A stretch of 64,000 nt of DNA from CAWFZT01 sp963820415 (GCA_963820415.1 CAWFZT010000009.1:310001-374000), one strand, 5' to 3'; positions 1 to 10,069 are shown, counted from the stretch's first letter. Notes: generated by a model from the letters alone, not told the origin. A program made the numbers and translations.

Positions 1-61
1 TATCATCAGGATGCAGCGTCATTCCCGTATAAGCGGGTCTTCCCAGAAGCTCTTGTGGCAC
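1..61 (-). CDS. 5' end of an unidentified protein, running off the left edge
   Basis: Only about 20 codons are present, reading leftwards from a GTG at 61-59 and beginning MPQELLGRPAYTGMTLHP. The start is supported by a strong AGGAGG Shine-Dalgarno (complement of 68-73) six bases upstream and by a TATAAT -10 box on the minus strand at 100-105. The gene is divergent from the cyclic-nucleotide-binding gene at 225. Too little protein is visible to assign a family, so I give no function. Confidence 0.55.
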   Translation of the reverse strand, partial: MPQELLGRPAYTGMTLHPDD

Positions 62-99
62 TTGTGTCCTCCTATGACTTATTAATGATACCGCAATTT

Positions 100-166
100 A
101 TTATAGCAGGTTCGGCCATTTTTGCGTAAAAAGGGAATGGCTAAGAAGAACAGTTTTTGATATAAT
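100..166. promoter_or_regulatory. divergent promoter region with two -10 boxes
   Basis: On the minus strand a perfect TATAAT lies at 105-100, serving the partial gene that starts at 61. On the plus strand an extended -10 (TGATATAAT, 158-166) lies about 60 bases upstream of the ATG at 225. I see no convincing -35 hexamer for either, which is compatible with the extended -10 on the plus side. The stretch 62-224 contains no gene. Confidence 0.5.
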
Positions 167-224
167 TATTCCAGAATTGAAGAGCATTCTATCAGCCAGT
201 GTCTAGCTATACAGGAGAAAAGCC

Positions 225-662
225 ATGGTCAACCTGAAGGAAACTGTTGGATTCTTGCAGCGAGTGCCCCTGTTTCAGGGTTTAACACCTCATCAGAAAG
301 AACTTCTGGCAAAGCGTTTCGTCGAACGTAATTACAAGAAAGATGACAAAATCGTCACCCAGGGTAAAGGAGGCGAAGGCTTTTTCATCATCCTCGAAGG
401 CCATGCGGATGCTTTCCGCACCCTCAGCGATGGCAACGAGGTCCAGGTAAATTCGTTTGGCCCTACCAATTATTTTGGTGAGCTTGCCTTGCTGGATGAA
501 GAAGGACTGAGGACTGCCTCGGTGGTAGCCACTGAGCCGTCCAAATGTGTGGTACTCACAAGGTGGGATTTCCTCAGCCTTCTGAAAGAAGATAATGCTA
601 TGGCGATAAGTATCCTGGTCGAAATGGCGCGCCGTTTCAGGATTATGCTGGATACCATGTAA
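225..662 (+). CDS. cyclic nucleotide-binding domain protein
   Basis: A 145-residue protein consisting almost entirely of one cNMP-binding (CAP_ED/Crp-type) domain with no DNA-binding helix-turn-helix. The phosphate-binding cassette is visible: FGE at residues 84-86, followed by the Arg (R96) and ASV that contact the cyclic phosphate in this family. It should be a small cytosolic cNMP receptor. ATG at 225 has AGGAG a few bases upstream. It is separated by a terminator hairpin from the downstream nucleotide cyclase gene at 742, so a cNMP maker and a cNMP receiver sit side by side. What it regulates is not visible; as a stand-alone domain it probably acts by protein-protein contact. Confidence 0.85.
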   Translation: MVNLKETVGFLQRVPLFQGLTPHQKELLAKRFVERNYKKDDKIVTQGKGGEGFFIILEGHADAFRTLSDGNEVQVNSFGPTNYFGELALLDEEGLRTASVVATEPSKCVVLTRWDFLSLLKEDNAMAISILVEMARRFRIMLDTM

Positions 663-693
663 TCCCCCTGCTTTATCGCAAATTAAATTTTCC

Positions 694-725
694 GGGCGCT
701 TCTGATAATGAGAGGCGCCCTTTTT
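694..725 (+). terminator. rho-independent terminator
   Basis: GGGCGCTTCT (694-703) pairs with AGAGGCGCCC (711-720) with one G-U pair, around a 7-base loop, followed directly by five T residues. It lies 32 bases after the stop of the cNMP-binding gene and before the cyclase gene, so the two genes are probably separate transcription units. Confidence 0.85.
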
Positions 726-727
726 GG

Positions 728-733
728 TAAAAT
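728..733 (+). promoter_or_regulatory. -10 box (TAAAAT) placed for a leaderless or near-leaderless cyclase mRNA
   Basis: TAAAAT lies only 8 bases before the ATG at 742. A start site 6-8 bases after the -10 would fall at or next to the start codon, and no Shine-Dalgarno is visible. The same arrangement is seen before the genes at 12842 and 40327. Confidence 0.35.
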
Positions 734-741
734 GAGATATC

Positions 742-3700
742 ATGCTGTGCCCCAACTGCGGATTTAATTGCCCTCCGGATGCCAGGTTCTGTGGCATGTG
801 TGGGACACGCCTGGTGTGGGTTCGCCAGGTTGGCAGCTTCACCAATAAAGAGATTTCTCTCGAAGGCGAACGCCGTATCGCCACAGCGCTGGTCACCGAT
901 TTGACCGGCTCGACTGTTCTGTTGGAAAAAATGGGTACTGAGGCCTGGGTTACTTTAATGAACCGCATCCTGCACTTATTGGAAATCGAAATATATCGGT
1001 TCGGTGGGCAGGTTCACCAGTTCAGAGGGGATGGTCTCGTAGCGTTTTTTGGCGCATCAGCCGCTCACGAAGACGACCCTGAGCGGGCCGTCCTGGCCGG
1101 TCTATCCATGCAACGCTCCTTTCATGCCTTTGCCAGCCAGGTGGAGAAAAACCAGGGGATACAACTGCTTCTGCGGGTCGGAATCAGCACCGGAGAAGTG
1201 ATCCTATCCAGCGTGGGGAACCAGCGCCAGCACAGCGAAGGCGCCCCTCTGGGAAAAGCGGTATTTACCGCGGCCAGGATGGAAAGCGCCGCACAACCTG
1301 GGACGGTGCTAGTCAGCCAGGATACCTACCAACTTGTTACGGACCGGTTCGAATGGCAGCCGCTTGAGAAGACAACCGGCGAAGTGACAAGCCTGCCTGT
1401 TGACGTCCATCGACCGGTACAGCCCTGTTCAAAGGATTCTTTCTCGAAACAATCCTTCGGGTTTTCCTCTCCGATTATCGGCAGAGATGCGGAATTCCAG
1501 GCGCTGGTCAACAGTATCAATAACCTGCTGGACTCACGCGGCGGAATCGTCTCCATCAGCGCCGAGAAAGGCATGGGCAAATCGTTCCTGATAAACGAAG
1601 TCTACAATTTTTTTACCCGGCAAGCTTCTCTACTTTCTGAAACCGGGAATAAATCGCCAGGTTTCGGGGAGATTTCACGGTTCATGGTGCGCAGCCATTC
1701 CTATGACCAGTTAGTCCCTTATGCTATCTGGATTGATTTACTAAATCAGTGGCTGGAAATAAAGGGGGATGAGCCCGAGGAAAAGAAACGCAAAATTCTG
1801 AAAAATAAGGCAGGCTTGCTGTGGGGAGAGAAACAGGCCAGTGAATATATACCCTACCTGGCAGCTTTCTTATCCCTTACACCCGATAACACAGAAAAAG
1901 AGCGCATGAAGTACCTGGACCCAGGTGGGCTGCGCCAGCAGTTTTTCGCTGCCTTACGCAGTTGGGTCTCAACCCTTTCTCAGCTATCTCCTGTGATCAT
2001 TGTTTTTTCGGACCTGCATTGGGCAGATGCGTCGAGCCTGGAGCTTTTGATCTATTGCTTGCCTGTTTGCGAGACTGAACAAATCCTCTGGGTGTTGACT
2101 TTCAAGCCAGACCGTACTTCCCTAGTCTGGAGCTTCCAGCACTACCTCACCACTAATTTTCCCCACCGCCTGGTTTCGTTGAACCTCGCTCCCCTTACCA
2201 AGGAACAGGCCGAAGAATTTATCAACAATATCATCGGCGCGGGCAGTTTGCCCCGCCAGACGCTGGGATTAATCGTCAAGAATGCCGAGGGAAACCCTTA
2301 CTATATCCAGGAGCTGATCCAGTCGCTGGTCAACCAGGGCCTGCTGTACCAGGATGGTGAAACCAATCAATGGCATACCACACGGGCGATTACTTCAATC
2401 GACATGCCTGGCAGCTTGCATTCCTTGCTATTAGCCCAGGTTGACAGGTTGAATCCAGAAGAACGCGTAATTTTGCAAATGGCTTCAGTGATCGGCTCAG
2501 ATTTCTGGTTGTTTGCATTGCAGGTGCTGGTTCCTGAAACTGACCTGCTCAAACAAAACTTGACTGTTTTGCAGCGCGCCCAATTGATCATTGAGCGGGG
2601 CGCTGTGCCTGAATTGGGAATGCAATATTCATTTAAGTCAGCTTTGCTGCACGACACTGTTTATGAGACTTTATTAAGTGACCAAAAGGCAGCCTGCCAT
2701 CTCAAAGTGGCCGAATATCTCGAAAATACATTTAATGTCGAGTTCTTTTTGCAGCATTTTGGGCTGCTGGCTTACCATTACGCTCAGGCCAGGAATTCCA
2801 AAAAGGAATTATTCTATACCCTACAATTTGCGGAACAGGCCAAGAAAATCTATGCGAATGGCGAAGCTCTTGAGCTTTACAACCGGGCGATCGAGCTGCT
2901 GGATGAAATTGAATCGATCACTGACCCGGCCAACCAGCAGGCGGTTTTGTCGACCCGCTTTGAGGTCATTAAAGAGCGTCTTGACTTGTATGAGCTGACT
3001 GGCCAGATCGACCAAAGATCCGCCGATGCGGTTTCTCTTCTTCCGCTGGCTGAACAACTCAACAATGAGCCGGCCTGGCTGGTTGATGCACTCCTTTTGC
3101 AACCTGGAGTCGCCTCCTGGACAAGTAAGGAAGAATGCCTGGCAGGCCTTCCGTTGGCGCAAAAAGCCCTGGATCTTTCGCGCCAGATGGGAGATAAGCT
3201 GCGCCTCTTGCAGAGCCTGTGGGTATCCATGCAGCAGCAAATTTTTCTCGGCGATCCGGGTTGGAAGGACACCGGCGATATGGCTCTGGAACTGGCGCGC
3301 CAGGCAAGAAACCTCCCGTTTGAAGCCAGGTTCTTGCTGGCGTTGGGTACTACCTATTCCTGGAGCGACCAGCCCGACAAAGGCATGGATTACCTGACCG
3401 CCGCTATCCCAATCTGCGAAGCCCAGGGGGACCGGATCACCCAGGTGAGTCTTCTCGACCGCATGGGGTTGAAGCTGGAGCGCATCGGGGATTATTACCG
3501 TTTGCTGAAAGACCACCACGAGAAAAGGTTGCAAATCAGCCTGGAAATTGACTACACACTGGGAGAGATTTCGGCCCTAACCTCCTGTGGACAAGTACAG
3601 GGTATTTACCTGGGCGATTACGATGGAGGAATCACCTGGCTAGAAGCAGCCAAATATAAGTCGATCGGGCTCAGACAGGTAATAATAGCTGAGCTTTGCC

Positions 3701-4328
3701 TTGTACAAATTTTTGTGGCGCTGGATAAGTTTGAGAAAGCGCGGCAATGCTCTGCGCATGATAGAACAGGATTGACGAAGAAGACCTTTTTTACAACATG
3801 CGCGCTAGCCTGTTACTGGTCAAAGCCATTTTTTATAACCATGTGGGTACGAGTGAATTCGATTTCCAGAAAGTATTGGACTTCACCTGCCAGGCAGAAG
3901 ATCTGATCGCCGAGAATCCGATGATCAGCCGGCAGTTCTCAATGGCTGCTTCCTGCCAGGCAGTTTTCGCCCATCTTAATCTAAGCCGGGTCGCCGCTGA
4001 CCAGCTTGCCCAGCAAAACCACCTGGCACTGGCCTTGCAATCTTCACAAAACGCGCTGAACATCTTCGAAACCTTTGGTTTTGTCCAAACAATTGAATGT
4101 TCCAGCGAGGAAGTCTATTTTTACCACTATCTGGCCCTGGCCGCTAACAATTTCCAGGAACAGGCCCGGAATTACCTGTTTCTTGCCTACAAAGAGATGA
4201 TGCGGAAATATGAAATGATCCCCTGGGAAAGCGAATTCCGGCGCACATACCTGGAAAATATCCCGCTGCACCGTCAGATTCTGGCCTCCTACACCCTGAC
4301 CCTGGGGTTGAAAAAACACAAAGCTTAA
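742..4328 (+). CDS. class III nucleotide cyclase / AAA ATPase / TPR regulator, frameshifted near 3745 and 3770
   Basis: Large signalling protein of the adenylate cyclase-AAA-TPR type. In order: a zinc ribbon (Cys3, Cys6, Cys17, Cys20); a class III cyclase domain at about residues 45-195 with the two metal-binding aspartates (D53 in TDLTGS, D97 in RGDGL) and the conserved Arg in AARME; a STAND/AAA ATPase with Walker A EKGMGKS at about 275-281 and Walker B VIIVFSDLHWAD at about 418-429; then a long helical TPR-like region. The usual Asn before AAR is Phe (F175), so cyclase activity may be weak or absent. The open frame from 742 runs to 3906, but the homologous TPR sequence moves to the next frame near 3745 and again near 3770 and then continues to 4328. 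Removing one extra base at each point restores a smooth protein (KARNALRMIEQIDEEDLF). Confidence 0.8.
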
Positions 4329-4355
4329 GACGCCGTGAGTGGATAACTTCTAAGT

Positions 4356-4361
4356 TATAAT
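4356..4361 (+). promoter_or_regulatory. -10 box upstream of the 4403 gene
   Basis: A perfect TATAAT 41 bases before the ATG at 4403. No clear -35. A short simple repeat (ATC/ATT units, about 4373-4388) lies between it and the Shine-Dalgarno TGGAGG. Confidence 0.35.
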
Positions 4362-4402
4362 CAAATTACCCTAATCATCATCATCATTGGAGGCATTCGA
4401 AC

Positions 4403-5236
4403 ATGGCTGAATTTCCCAGGACAACGGTCGGCGGAGTGTCTCTCTCACGCATGATCATCGGCACGAACTGGTTTTTTGGTTATTCACATACCAGTCTGGC
4501 CAAAGACAAATTCATCACCTCCTACCAGACGCGCAAACGCCTGGCGGATATCCTGACCGTTTTCTTTAAGGAAGGCATCGATACCATCATGGGCCCGCGC
4601 AACCCGCTCCTGTACGATGTGATTCAGGACGTCCAGGACCGCACCGGACGCAAGGCCAACCTGATCGTGACTCCGCATTTTAACATCTTGCCCGGTGGTC
4701 CGACCGAGATGGAACCGGAAAGAGTGTTCGACGAGTGTCAGAAACTGGGCGCCATTTTCTGTATGCCCCATCAAAACATTACCGACGCCCTGTTAGACAG
4801 AATGTACAACATCATCCGAGATATGGATAAGTATTCAAAAATGATCCGCCAGCGCGGCATGATCCCCGGCTTATCCACCCACTTACCCGAATCCGTGGTC
4901 ATCGCTGACAAGACCAACGCGGATGTCGAGAGCTACATCCAAATTTATAACGCCATCGGTTTTATGATGACCATCGAAGTCGATTGGGCTATGCGCATCA
5001 TCCGGGAAGCCAAGAAACCGGTCATGACCATCAAGCCGATGGCAGCCGGCAGGCTGCTTCCACCGGTTGGGCTGGCGTTTTCCTGGAACACCATTCGTGA
5101 CCAGGATATGATAGCTGTAGGCACCACCACTCCGGATGAAGCGCGTGAATTGATCGATCTTTCCCTCGATTTCCTCAACCACCGTATTCCAGACAACCCA
5201 CTTCAGAAAACCCGCAGCAAGAAATCGCTGGAATAA
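4403..5236 (+). CDS. TIM-barrel protein of aldo/keto-reductase-like fold, function unknown
   Basis: A 277-residue soluble protein. The N-terminus (TTVGGVSLSRMIIGTNWF) resembles the first strand of aldo/keto reductases, and the C-terminal part (MTIKPMAAGRLLP, then VGTTTPDEARELI) resembles the last strands and the phosphate-binding end of such barrels. The typical AKR catalytic Asp-Tyr-Lys-His set is not evident, so I do not call it an oxidoreductase. It has no signal peptide or membrane segment. Start: ATG preceded by TTGGAGGCATTCGAAC. It lies 74 bases after the cyclase gene and 73 before a polysaccharide deacetylase; a common transcript is possible but not shown. Confidence 0.6.
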   Translation: MAEFPRTTVGGVSLSRMIIGTNWFFGYSHTSLAKDKFITSYQTRKRLADILTVFFKEGIDTIMGPRNPLLYDVIQDVQDRTGRKANLIVTPHFNILPGGPTEMEPERVFDECQKLGAIFCMPHQNITDALLDRMYNIIRDMDKYSKMIRQRGMIPGLSTHLPESVVIADKTNADVESYIQIYNAIGFMMTIEVDWAMRIIREAKKPVMTIKPMAAGRLLPPVGLAFSWNTIRDQDMIAVGTTTPDEARELIDLSLDFLNHRIPDNPLQKTRSKKSLE

Positions 5237-5309
5237 TCGCTCAAGTAAACCTCGCCGCTGGAATCAGGCGGCTCAAATTCTACAAGTCGTGCTTTAGAAG
5301 GAAGCAGTC

Positions 5310-6079
5310 ATGGGATTCTGGCCTGATAATTACCAAGGGGCAATCTCGCTCACCTTCGACGATGGCCTCAGATCGCAGTTAGAATATGCAATTCCAGCTT
5401 TAAATGAGCGCGGAATCAGGGCCACTTTTTATCTCAACCCACGCGGTAGTGAAGAAGATGTTTCACGCGTAGACAGTTGGCAGAAGGTTCTTGAACCGTG
5501 GATTGCCGTACATAAAATGGGACACGAAATCGGCAACCATTCCGTGATGCATCCGTGTTCCCTAAATATCCATGCCGATTGGCTGGAAGGCAAGAACTTG
5601 CTGGACTGGGATCTCGCCAGGATAGAAGCCGACATCCTGGAAGCCCAGCGCCGCATAAAAACCGTTTTCCCTGCCCAGACATATACCTCCTACGCCTACC
5701 CCTGTTATGAATCAACCGTTGGGAGAGGCGAAAAGCGGCAATCTTACGTCCCGGTTGTGGCGAGAAATTTTATCGCTGCCCGGGCCAAAGGCGAGTTGCG
5801 CGGTGAGCTCGCCAACGACCCAGTTTATTGTGACCTCCACCACTTATCCTCCTGGCCAGTCGAACGCCAGCCAGGCGTCTTCATGGTCGGTCTGGTCGAA
5901 CAGGCGATTACGGCTGGTTTGTGGGGCATATTTACCATCCACGGTATCCATGAGTCCCACCTGCCAATCGGCGATCGGATCTTATCGAGCTAGTCGATCA
6001 CCTGGCGCGCCGCAAAGAGGCGGTGTGGGTCGCCCCGGTGGCCGAAATTGGCGCTTATATCTACCACAAGCTAAACTGA
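5310..6079 (+). CDS. polysaccharide deacetylase (NodB-type), frameshifted near 5976
   Basis: Metal-dependent carbohydrate esterase of family CE4. Motif 1 (LTFDDG, residues about 13-18) supplies the catalytic base and metal Asp; motif 2 (GNHSVMHP) is the His-Ser-x-x-His metal site. No signal peptide is visible, so the substrate may be cytosolic or the protein may be a CE4-like enzyme acting on small molecules. The first frame ends at 5993, but the next frame continues without a break (DLIELVDHLARRKEAVWVAP, ending YIYHKLN) to a TGA at 6077-6079. One missing base around 5976-5978 explains this. Its end is 8 bases from the convergent HD-GYP gene end. Confidence 0.8.
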
Positions 6080-6087
6080 TCGGACCA

Positions 6088-7339
6088 TTACGGCAGCGGA
6101 ACCGGTAAAGTGTTGACATTCGCCAGGGATTCTCTGTGAAATTCGCCATTCTGATAGAGGGATAGGAACAACTCGACGACTTGTGGATCAAAATGCCGTC
6201 CGGCCTCCGACTGGATGTGGTGAATAATCTCCGCCTCATTCCAGGCTGGCCGGTAAGCGCCACATGGCGATGATACCCTCTTTTACCGGCAGTTTAAAAC
6301 CCAGGGGAAGTTTTTTGGCAATTCCACCACGCGTTGCAGTTAGCACCAGGAAGTCATCCTGGAGGATGAACAGGTTAGAAGAATAGCACCCGGTAAGCTC
6401 TTGTAAAGAGTCAACCACCTGCCTGGAAATCAAATGCACGTCGAGTAAGGATGACATTTGCCGCGCCGAAAGAACGATGGCTTTTAATTTCTCGGTCAGC
6501 CGGTGAAATTCATCCTCGGCTTTCTTTCGACCAGTAATATCGCGCATATATTGGATAACACCTTTCACCTCGCCTGAATCAGGTTTGGTAAAAGGGAAAT
6601 AATAAATTTCCAGCCAACCAGTGGTTTCTCCGCCACCATTTTTACGTGGAATAATTTCCTGGGCAGACTGGCCTGTATGGATGGTATCCAAGTTTGGACA
6701 GCCTTCACAGATAATCCTGGAATTGCGAAAAACCTCGTAGCATTTCTTTCTGACCAGGGGTCCAGCATCCGGATACCACCTGGATATCGTCGGATTAACC
6801 AACTGAATGGTCAAATCTATATCCATGACAAGCAGGCTATCTTGAATTCCTGAAAAGACCCCGTCCAGGAATTGTTTTTCGTCGAGCAGGTCCAGGTATT
6901 TCTGCGAACCCTCTTTCAAAGAGGATTCGTTGCTCTTTTCAACCTTGTTTTCTTTCGATTGATTTTTGATGCGATTTATCAAAGCGACCAACCGGGACTG
7001 GTTTTGCCTGGAGATATAATCCTCAGCGCCAACCTTGATCGATTCAACCACCTCAGCTTCATCCAGCGTTTCGGCGAAGATTATCAGCGGGATTCTCAGC
7101 CCTTGCTGCTTCAATAACCGAAGCGTCTTGATCCCATTGAAACTCGGCCGAGCATAACGGACCAGGATCATATCCCAATTTTTCTGTTGTAAGGCTGCCA
7201 GCATTGTCTCCGCATTATTCACAGAAAGGTAATCAACATTAAAACCCCCACTCTGCAATTGGAATGCGAGTAGCTCGGCTTTTTCGATGTTATCTTCCAA
7301 AATTAATGTATGTACGATATCATTCATCCCAAAAACCAC
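6088..7339 (-). pseudogene. receiver-PAS-GAF-HD-GYP regulator with its HD-GYP core deleted
   Basis: The open frame 7339-6236 encodes a receiver-like domain (about residues 8-125), a PAS domain with PAC segment (about 155-275) and the first part of a GAF domain. It then breaks. In another frame, 6262-6088, the sequence reads AYRPAWNEAEIIHHI, then AGRHFDPQVVELF, the typical last helix region of HD-GYP phosphodiesterases. The HD and GYP motifs themselves are absent. The gene therefore seems to have lost the end of its GAF domain and most of HD-GYP. The receiver also lacks the phospho-acceptor Asp (ILVRYARP where ILLDY is usual) and has Arg at the conserved Lys, so it would be a pseudo-receiver. 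A misassembly could also produce the gap. Confidence 0.7.
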
Positions 7340-7460
7340 TCATTCTATTATTGTAGCAATGTTCCTTTTGCCCGTTCCTTGCAGCTTCGTAAGTTTATCC
7401 GCCGTTTTAAAGAGCTCCGCTTTAAAATATCAAGCTTCTTACCAGACACATAGAGAACTT

Positions 7461-8003
7461 ATGCAACTTGACTCGCCTCTTTCTGAATGCCATTTTTCGA
7501 CCAACCTTCCTATCGTAATTTTCTGTCGTCCAGTAGAACAGCGGGTTCAGCCAGCTCAGGAATGGCAAGAGTTTGATCGAGGTCCGGGATATTTCAACTT
7601 GCCGGAAGGTCAGGAAGTTATGGTCAAGGCTAAACAAATTGATGACGCCGACCTCTGCCAGCTTAGCCAGAATCTGGCAGACTGCAGCATGATCGTTGCT
7701 CTTGACCTGGCTGAAAACCGTAAGGTGACCGACGACGGTCTCGAATGCCTTAAGGCGCTGCCACAGTTAGTTTATCTGAACCTCAGCTCTTGTGATCTCA
7801 CTAACTCCGGCCTGTCTTATTTGCTTGATCTGCAACGATTGAGAGTATTAAATCTAAGTTATTGCCACCGCCTGACTGATATCGGGTTGAGAACTTTAAA
7901 AGGGCTTCCTCAACTGGTATATCTGGACTTGCAAGGTGTTCTAAAAGTAACCACCGGCGGCATTTCCAAGATTCGCAAGCCCGGATTGACTATACGCCGT
8001 TAA
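7461..8003 (+). CDS. leucine-rich repeat protein (cysteine-containing, RNI-like)
   Basis: About 180 residues. The C-terminal half holds three to four repeats of the form LVYLNLSSCxLTxxGLxxLxxL, the cysteine-containing LRR type usual in eukaryotic F-box proteins and found in some bacteria. The N-terminal half is unrecognised. The frame is open upstream to 7287, but that part overlaps the divergent regulator promoter and has poor composition, so I prefer ATG 7461; the ribosome site is weak either way. No signal peptide or membrane anchor. It probably acts as a small protein-binding scaffold; its partner is unknown. Confidence 0.6.
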   Translation: MQLDSPLSECHFSTNLPIVIFCRPVEQRVQPAQEWQEFDRGPGYFNLPEGQEVMVKAKQIDDADLCQLSQNLADCSMIVALDLAENRKVTDDGLECLKALPQLVYLNLSSCDLTNSGLSYLLDLQRLRVLNLSYCHRLTDIGLRTLKGLPQLVYLDLQGVLKVTTGGISKIRKPGLTIRR

Positions 8004-8216
8004 TTTCACACCAGGAATATAATCTTTACAACCTTCAATCTATCACAAGGATTTATACAAGACCTACATTTATGTTTGAAGAGTTATTCACCGCAGAGTT
8101 GCACCCTCTTCAGCGCACACCCTTTCGGGTTCACCTGAAGTGGTGACCGAAGGGGTAGATTACACAGAGAGGAAGATTTCTCTGGTAAGAATGAAAAGGA
8201 AAAATAGGAGGAAAAT
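8004..8216. other. non-coding region before the aldo/keto reductase gene
   Basis: About 210 bases without a gene. It contains an imperfect hairpin around 8120-8158 (CCCTTTCGGGTTCACC opposite GGTGACCGAAGGG) flanked by CACCGCAGAG- and CACAGAGAGG-like words, similar to degenerate intergenic repeats seen in many environmental bacteria. I see no tRNA or recognisable riboswitch. Confidence 0.3.
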
Positions 8217-9200
8217 ATGGAATACAGGAATTTTGGACGGACGGGTTGGAAGATCGCCACGGTTGGATTCGGCGCTTGGGCGATTGGAGGAGGGTGGGGC
8301 GAGGTGGATGACCAGGTATCTTTCGCCGCCCTCAACCGCGCGCTCGACCTGGGAGTAAATTTCTTCGATACCGCCGATGTTTATGGCGATGGGCGCAGTG
8401 AACGTCTCTTAGCGCGGCTAAAAAGAGAGCGCCGCGAGCCATTTTATATCGTCACCAAGGCAGGCAGGCGTCTCGATCCCCACGTTGCTAAAGGATACAA
8501 CCGACAGAACCTGACCGCCTTTGTGGAGCGCAGTATACAGAATCTGGAAATGGACGCCCTGGATTTAATCCAGCTCCACTGCCCGCCCACTGAAGTATAT
8601 TACATGCCCGAGGTTTTCGACGCCCTGGATGGCCTGGTCAAACAGGGCAAAATCCGTTTTTACGGGGTAAGCGTAGAGAAAGTAGAAGAAGCTCTCAAAG
8701 CCATAGAGTATCCGAATGTACAGTCTGTTCAGATCATTTTCAATATTTTCCGCCAACGACCGACCGGGTTGTTCTTCTCCGAAGCCAAACGGCGCCAGGT
8801 GGGCATTCTGGCGCGTGTTCCCTTGGCCTCCGGCCTGTTGACCGGAAAGCTGAGCTCTGCCTCGACATTTTCTGCGGACGATCACCGGGCTTATAACCGG
8901 CATGGTGAAGCTTTTGACCGTGGCGAAACTTTTTCAGGCGTAGACTATGAAACCGGCCTGAAAGCTGTGGAAGAGCTGCGCCCACTGGTTCCCCCTGGGA
9001 TGAGTTTGGCGCAGTTTGCCTTGCGCTGGATCTTAATGTTTGATGCGGTCTCGACCGTCATCCCCGGGGCGAAGAATCCACAGCAGGAAGAACAGAACTC
9101 CGCCGCGGCAGACCTTCCACCCCTCAGCCCTGAAACCATGCAAAAGGTTGCCGCCATCTATGAACAACGGATCAAGCCCCTGGTTCACCAGTATTGGTAG
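8217..9200 (+). CDS. aldo/keto reductase
   Basis: NAD(P)H-dependent carbonyl reductase of the AKR superfamily, 327 residues. The catalytic tetrad is complete: D51 and Y56 in FFDTADVYG, K81 in VTKAGRR, H121 in LIQLHCP. The C-terminal cofactor-binding region (VIPGAKNPQQ) is also present. The start is well supported by AGGAGG seven bases before the ATG. The natural substrate cannot be told from sequence; many enzymes of this subgroup act on sugars or small aldehydes. It converges with the methyltransferase gene, two bases away. Confidence 0.88.
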   Translation: MEYRNFGRTGWKIATVGFGAWAIGGGWGEVDDQVSFAALNRALDLGVNFFDTADVYGDGRSERLLARLKRERREPFYIVTKAGRRLDPHVAKGYNRQNLTAFVERSIQNLEMDALDLIQLHCPPTEVYYMPEVFDALDGLVKQGKIRFYGVSVEKVEEALKAIEYPNVQSVQIIFNIFRQRPTGLFFSEAKRRQVGILARVPLASGLLTGKLSSASTFSADDHRAYNRHGEAFDRGETFSGVDYETGLKAVEELRPLVPPGMSLAQFALRWILMFDAVSTVIPGAKNPQQEEQNSAAADLPPLSPETMQKVAAIYEQRIKPLVHQYW

Positions 9201-9202
9201 AC

Positions 9203-10069
9203 CTATTTTTTAGCGATCACTCCCATCGAACCGGCGCGTTCTAAATAGGGCGTGCCGGTTAAATCGCTCCACAGGGCTACTTCCGAAAAACCAGCCTTTA
9301 TCAACTCTGACTGGAGGATTTCAACCGTATAATAATGCTCCCACACGTTATATTCAGTCAAACCTCCGGAATCGTCAATGACCAGGTAGCGGTCCAGGTA
9401 AGCCCTGTCTTCGGGATAGTGGAAGACCTGAGATAAAACCAGGTGAGCCCCAGGTCGCCAGAATCCACCCGATGGACTAATCTCCCAACTCATTCCCGCT
9501 TGAGCCTCCGAACGGTAATATTCGGTGACTACGTCAAAGACAAAATAACCACCGGGCTTCAACGCCCTGGCAATTCTTAGCAGAACCCGCTCACGGTTGG
9601 TTTTCGAAAAAACACCCAGATCGAAATAGATCAGGCAGGCCGCGTCAAAGACACCGTCATAATCGAGGGTCAGGTAATCCTGCAAAACATAGTTAATGGA
9701 TAGATTTTCCTGGCACGCCTGGAGGCGCGCATATTCGAGCGAACTGGTTGAAAAATCGATGCCGGTAACGTCAAGACCGCGCCGTGCCAGCCGGATAGCA
9801 TACAAACCCGGCCCACAGCCCAGGTCGAGGAAGTGGCTACCGCTTTCCAACTTCAGTTGATTGACCATCCAGGCAACGCTACGTTCGATAGTCTCGGGTT
9901 TACGGCTGGCAGCGTCTGTATTGGGGTCCAGATGCGCCTTGAGCATTTGTTGGGCGATGTAAGCATCGTTCCAGAACAAGGCTTCCCCCAGCTCATCTAA
10001 ATCCGGTCTCTGCGCATGCCTGGCGAGTGCCTCGAAGTCTATTTTTCCGCTGGTTAACCTTTGTATCAT
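9203..10069 (-). CDS. class I SAM-dependent methyltransferase
   Basis: A 288-residue protein with a Rossmann methyltransferase core: motif I LDLGCGPGLYA at about residues 80-90, motif II VTGIDFS, motif III region GVFDAACLIYFDLGV and the post-core RALKPGGYFVFDV. About 70 residues precede motif I. The acceptor substrate is unknown; the general layout resembles methyltransferases annotated as small-molecule or ubiquinone/menaquinone-like, but nothing in the context decides this. Confidence 0.82.
   Translation of the reverse strand: MIQRLTSGKIDFEALARHAQRPDLDELGEALFWNDAYIAQQMLKAHLDPNTDAASRKPETIERSVAWMVNQLKLESGSHFLDLGCGPGLYAIRLARRGLDVTGIDFSTSSLEYARLQACQENLSINYVLQDYLTLDYDGVFDAACLIYFDLGVFSKTNRERVLLRIARALKPGGYFVFDVVTEYYRSEAQAGMSWEISPSGGFWRPGAHLVLSQVFHYPEDRAYLDRYLVIDDSGGLTEYNVWEHYYTVEILQSELIKAGFSEVALWSDLTGTPYLERAGSMGVIAKK

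Noticed and set aside
2821..3534. 237-codon minus-strand frame in the TPR part of the cyclase gene
   Set aside because: Shadow frame with no start signal or similarity.
4371..4390. ATC/ATT trinucleotide tract as a possible small repeat array
   Set aside because: Only about five units; too short to be a repeat array or CRISPR.
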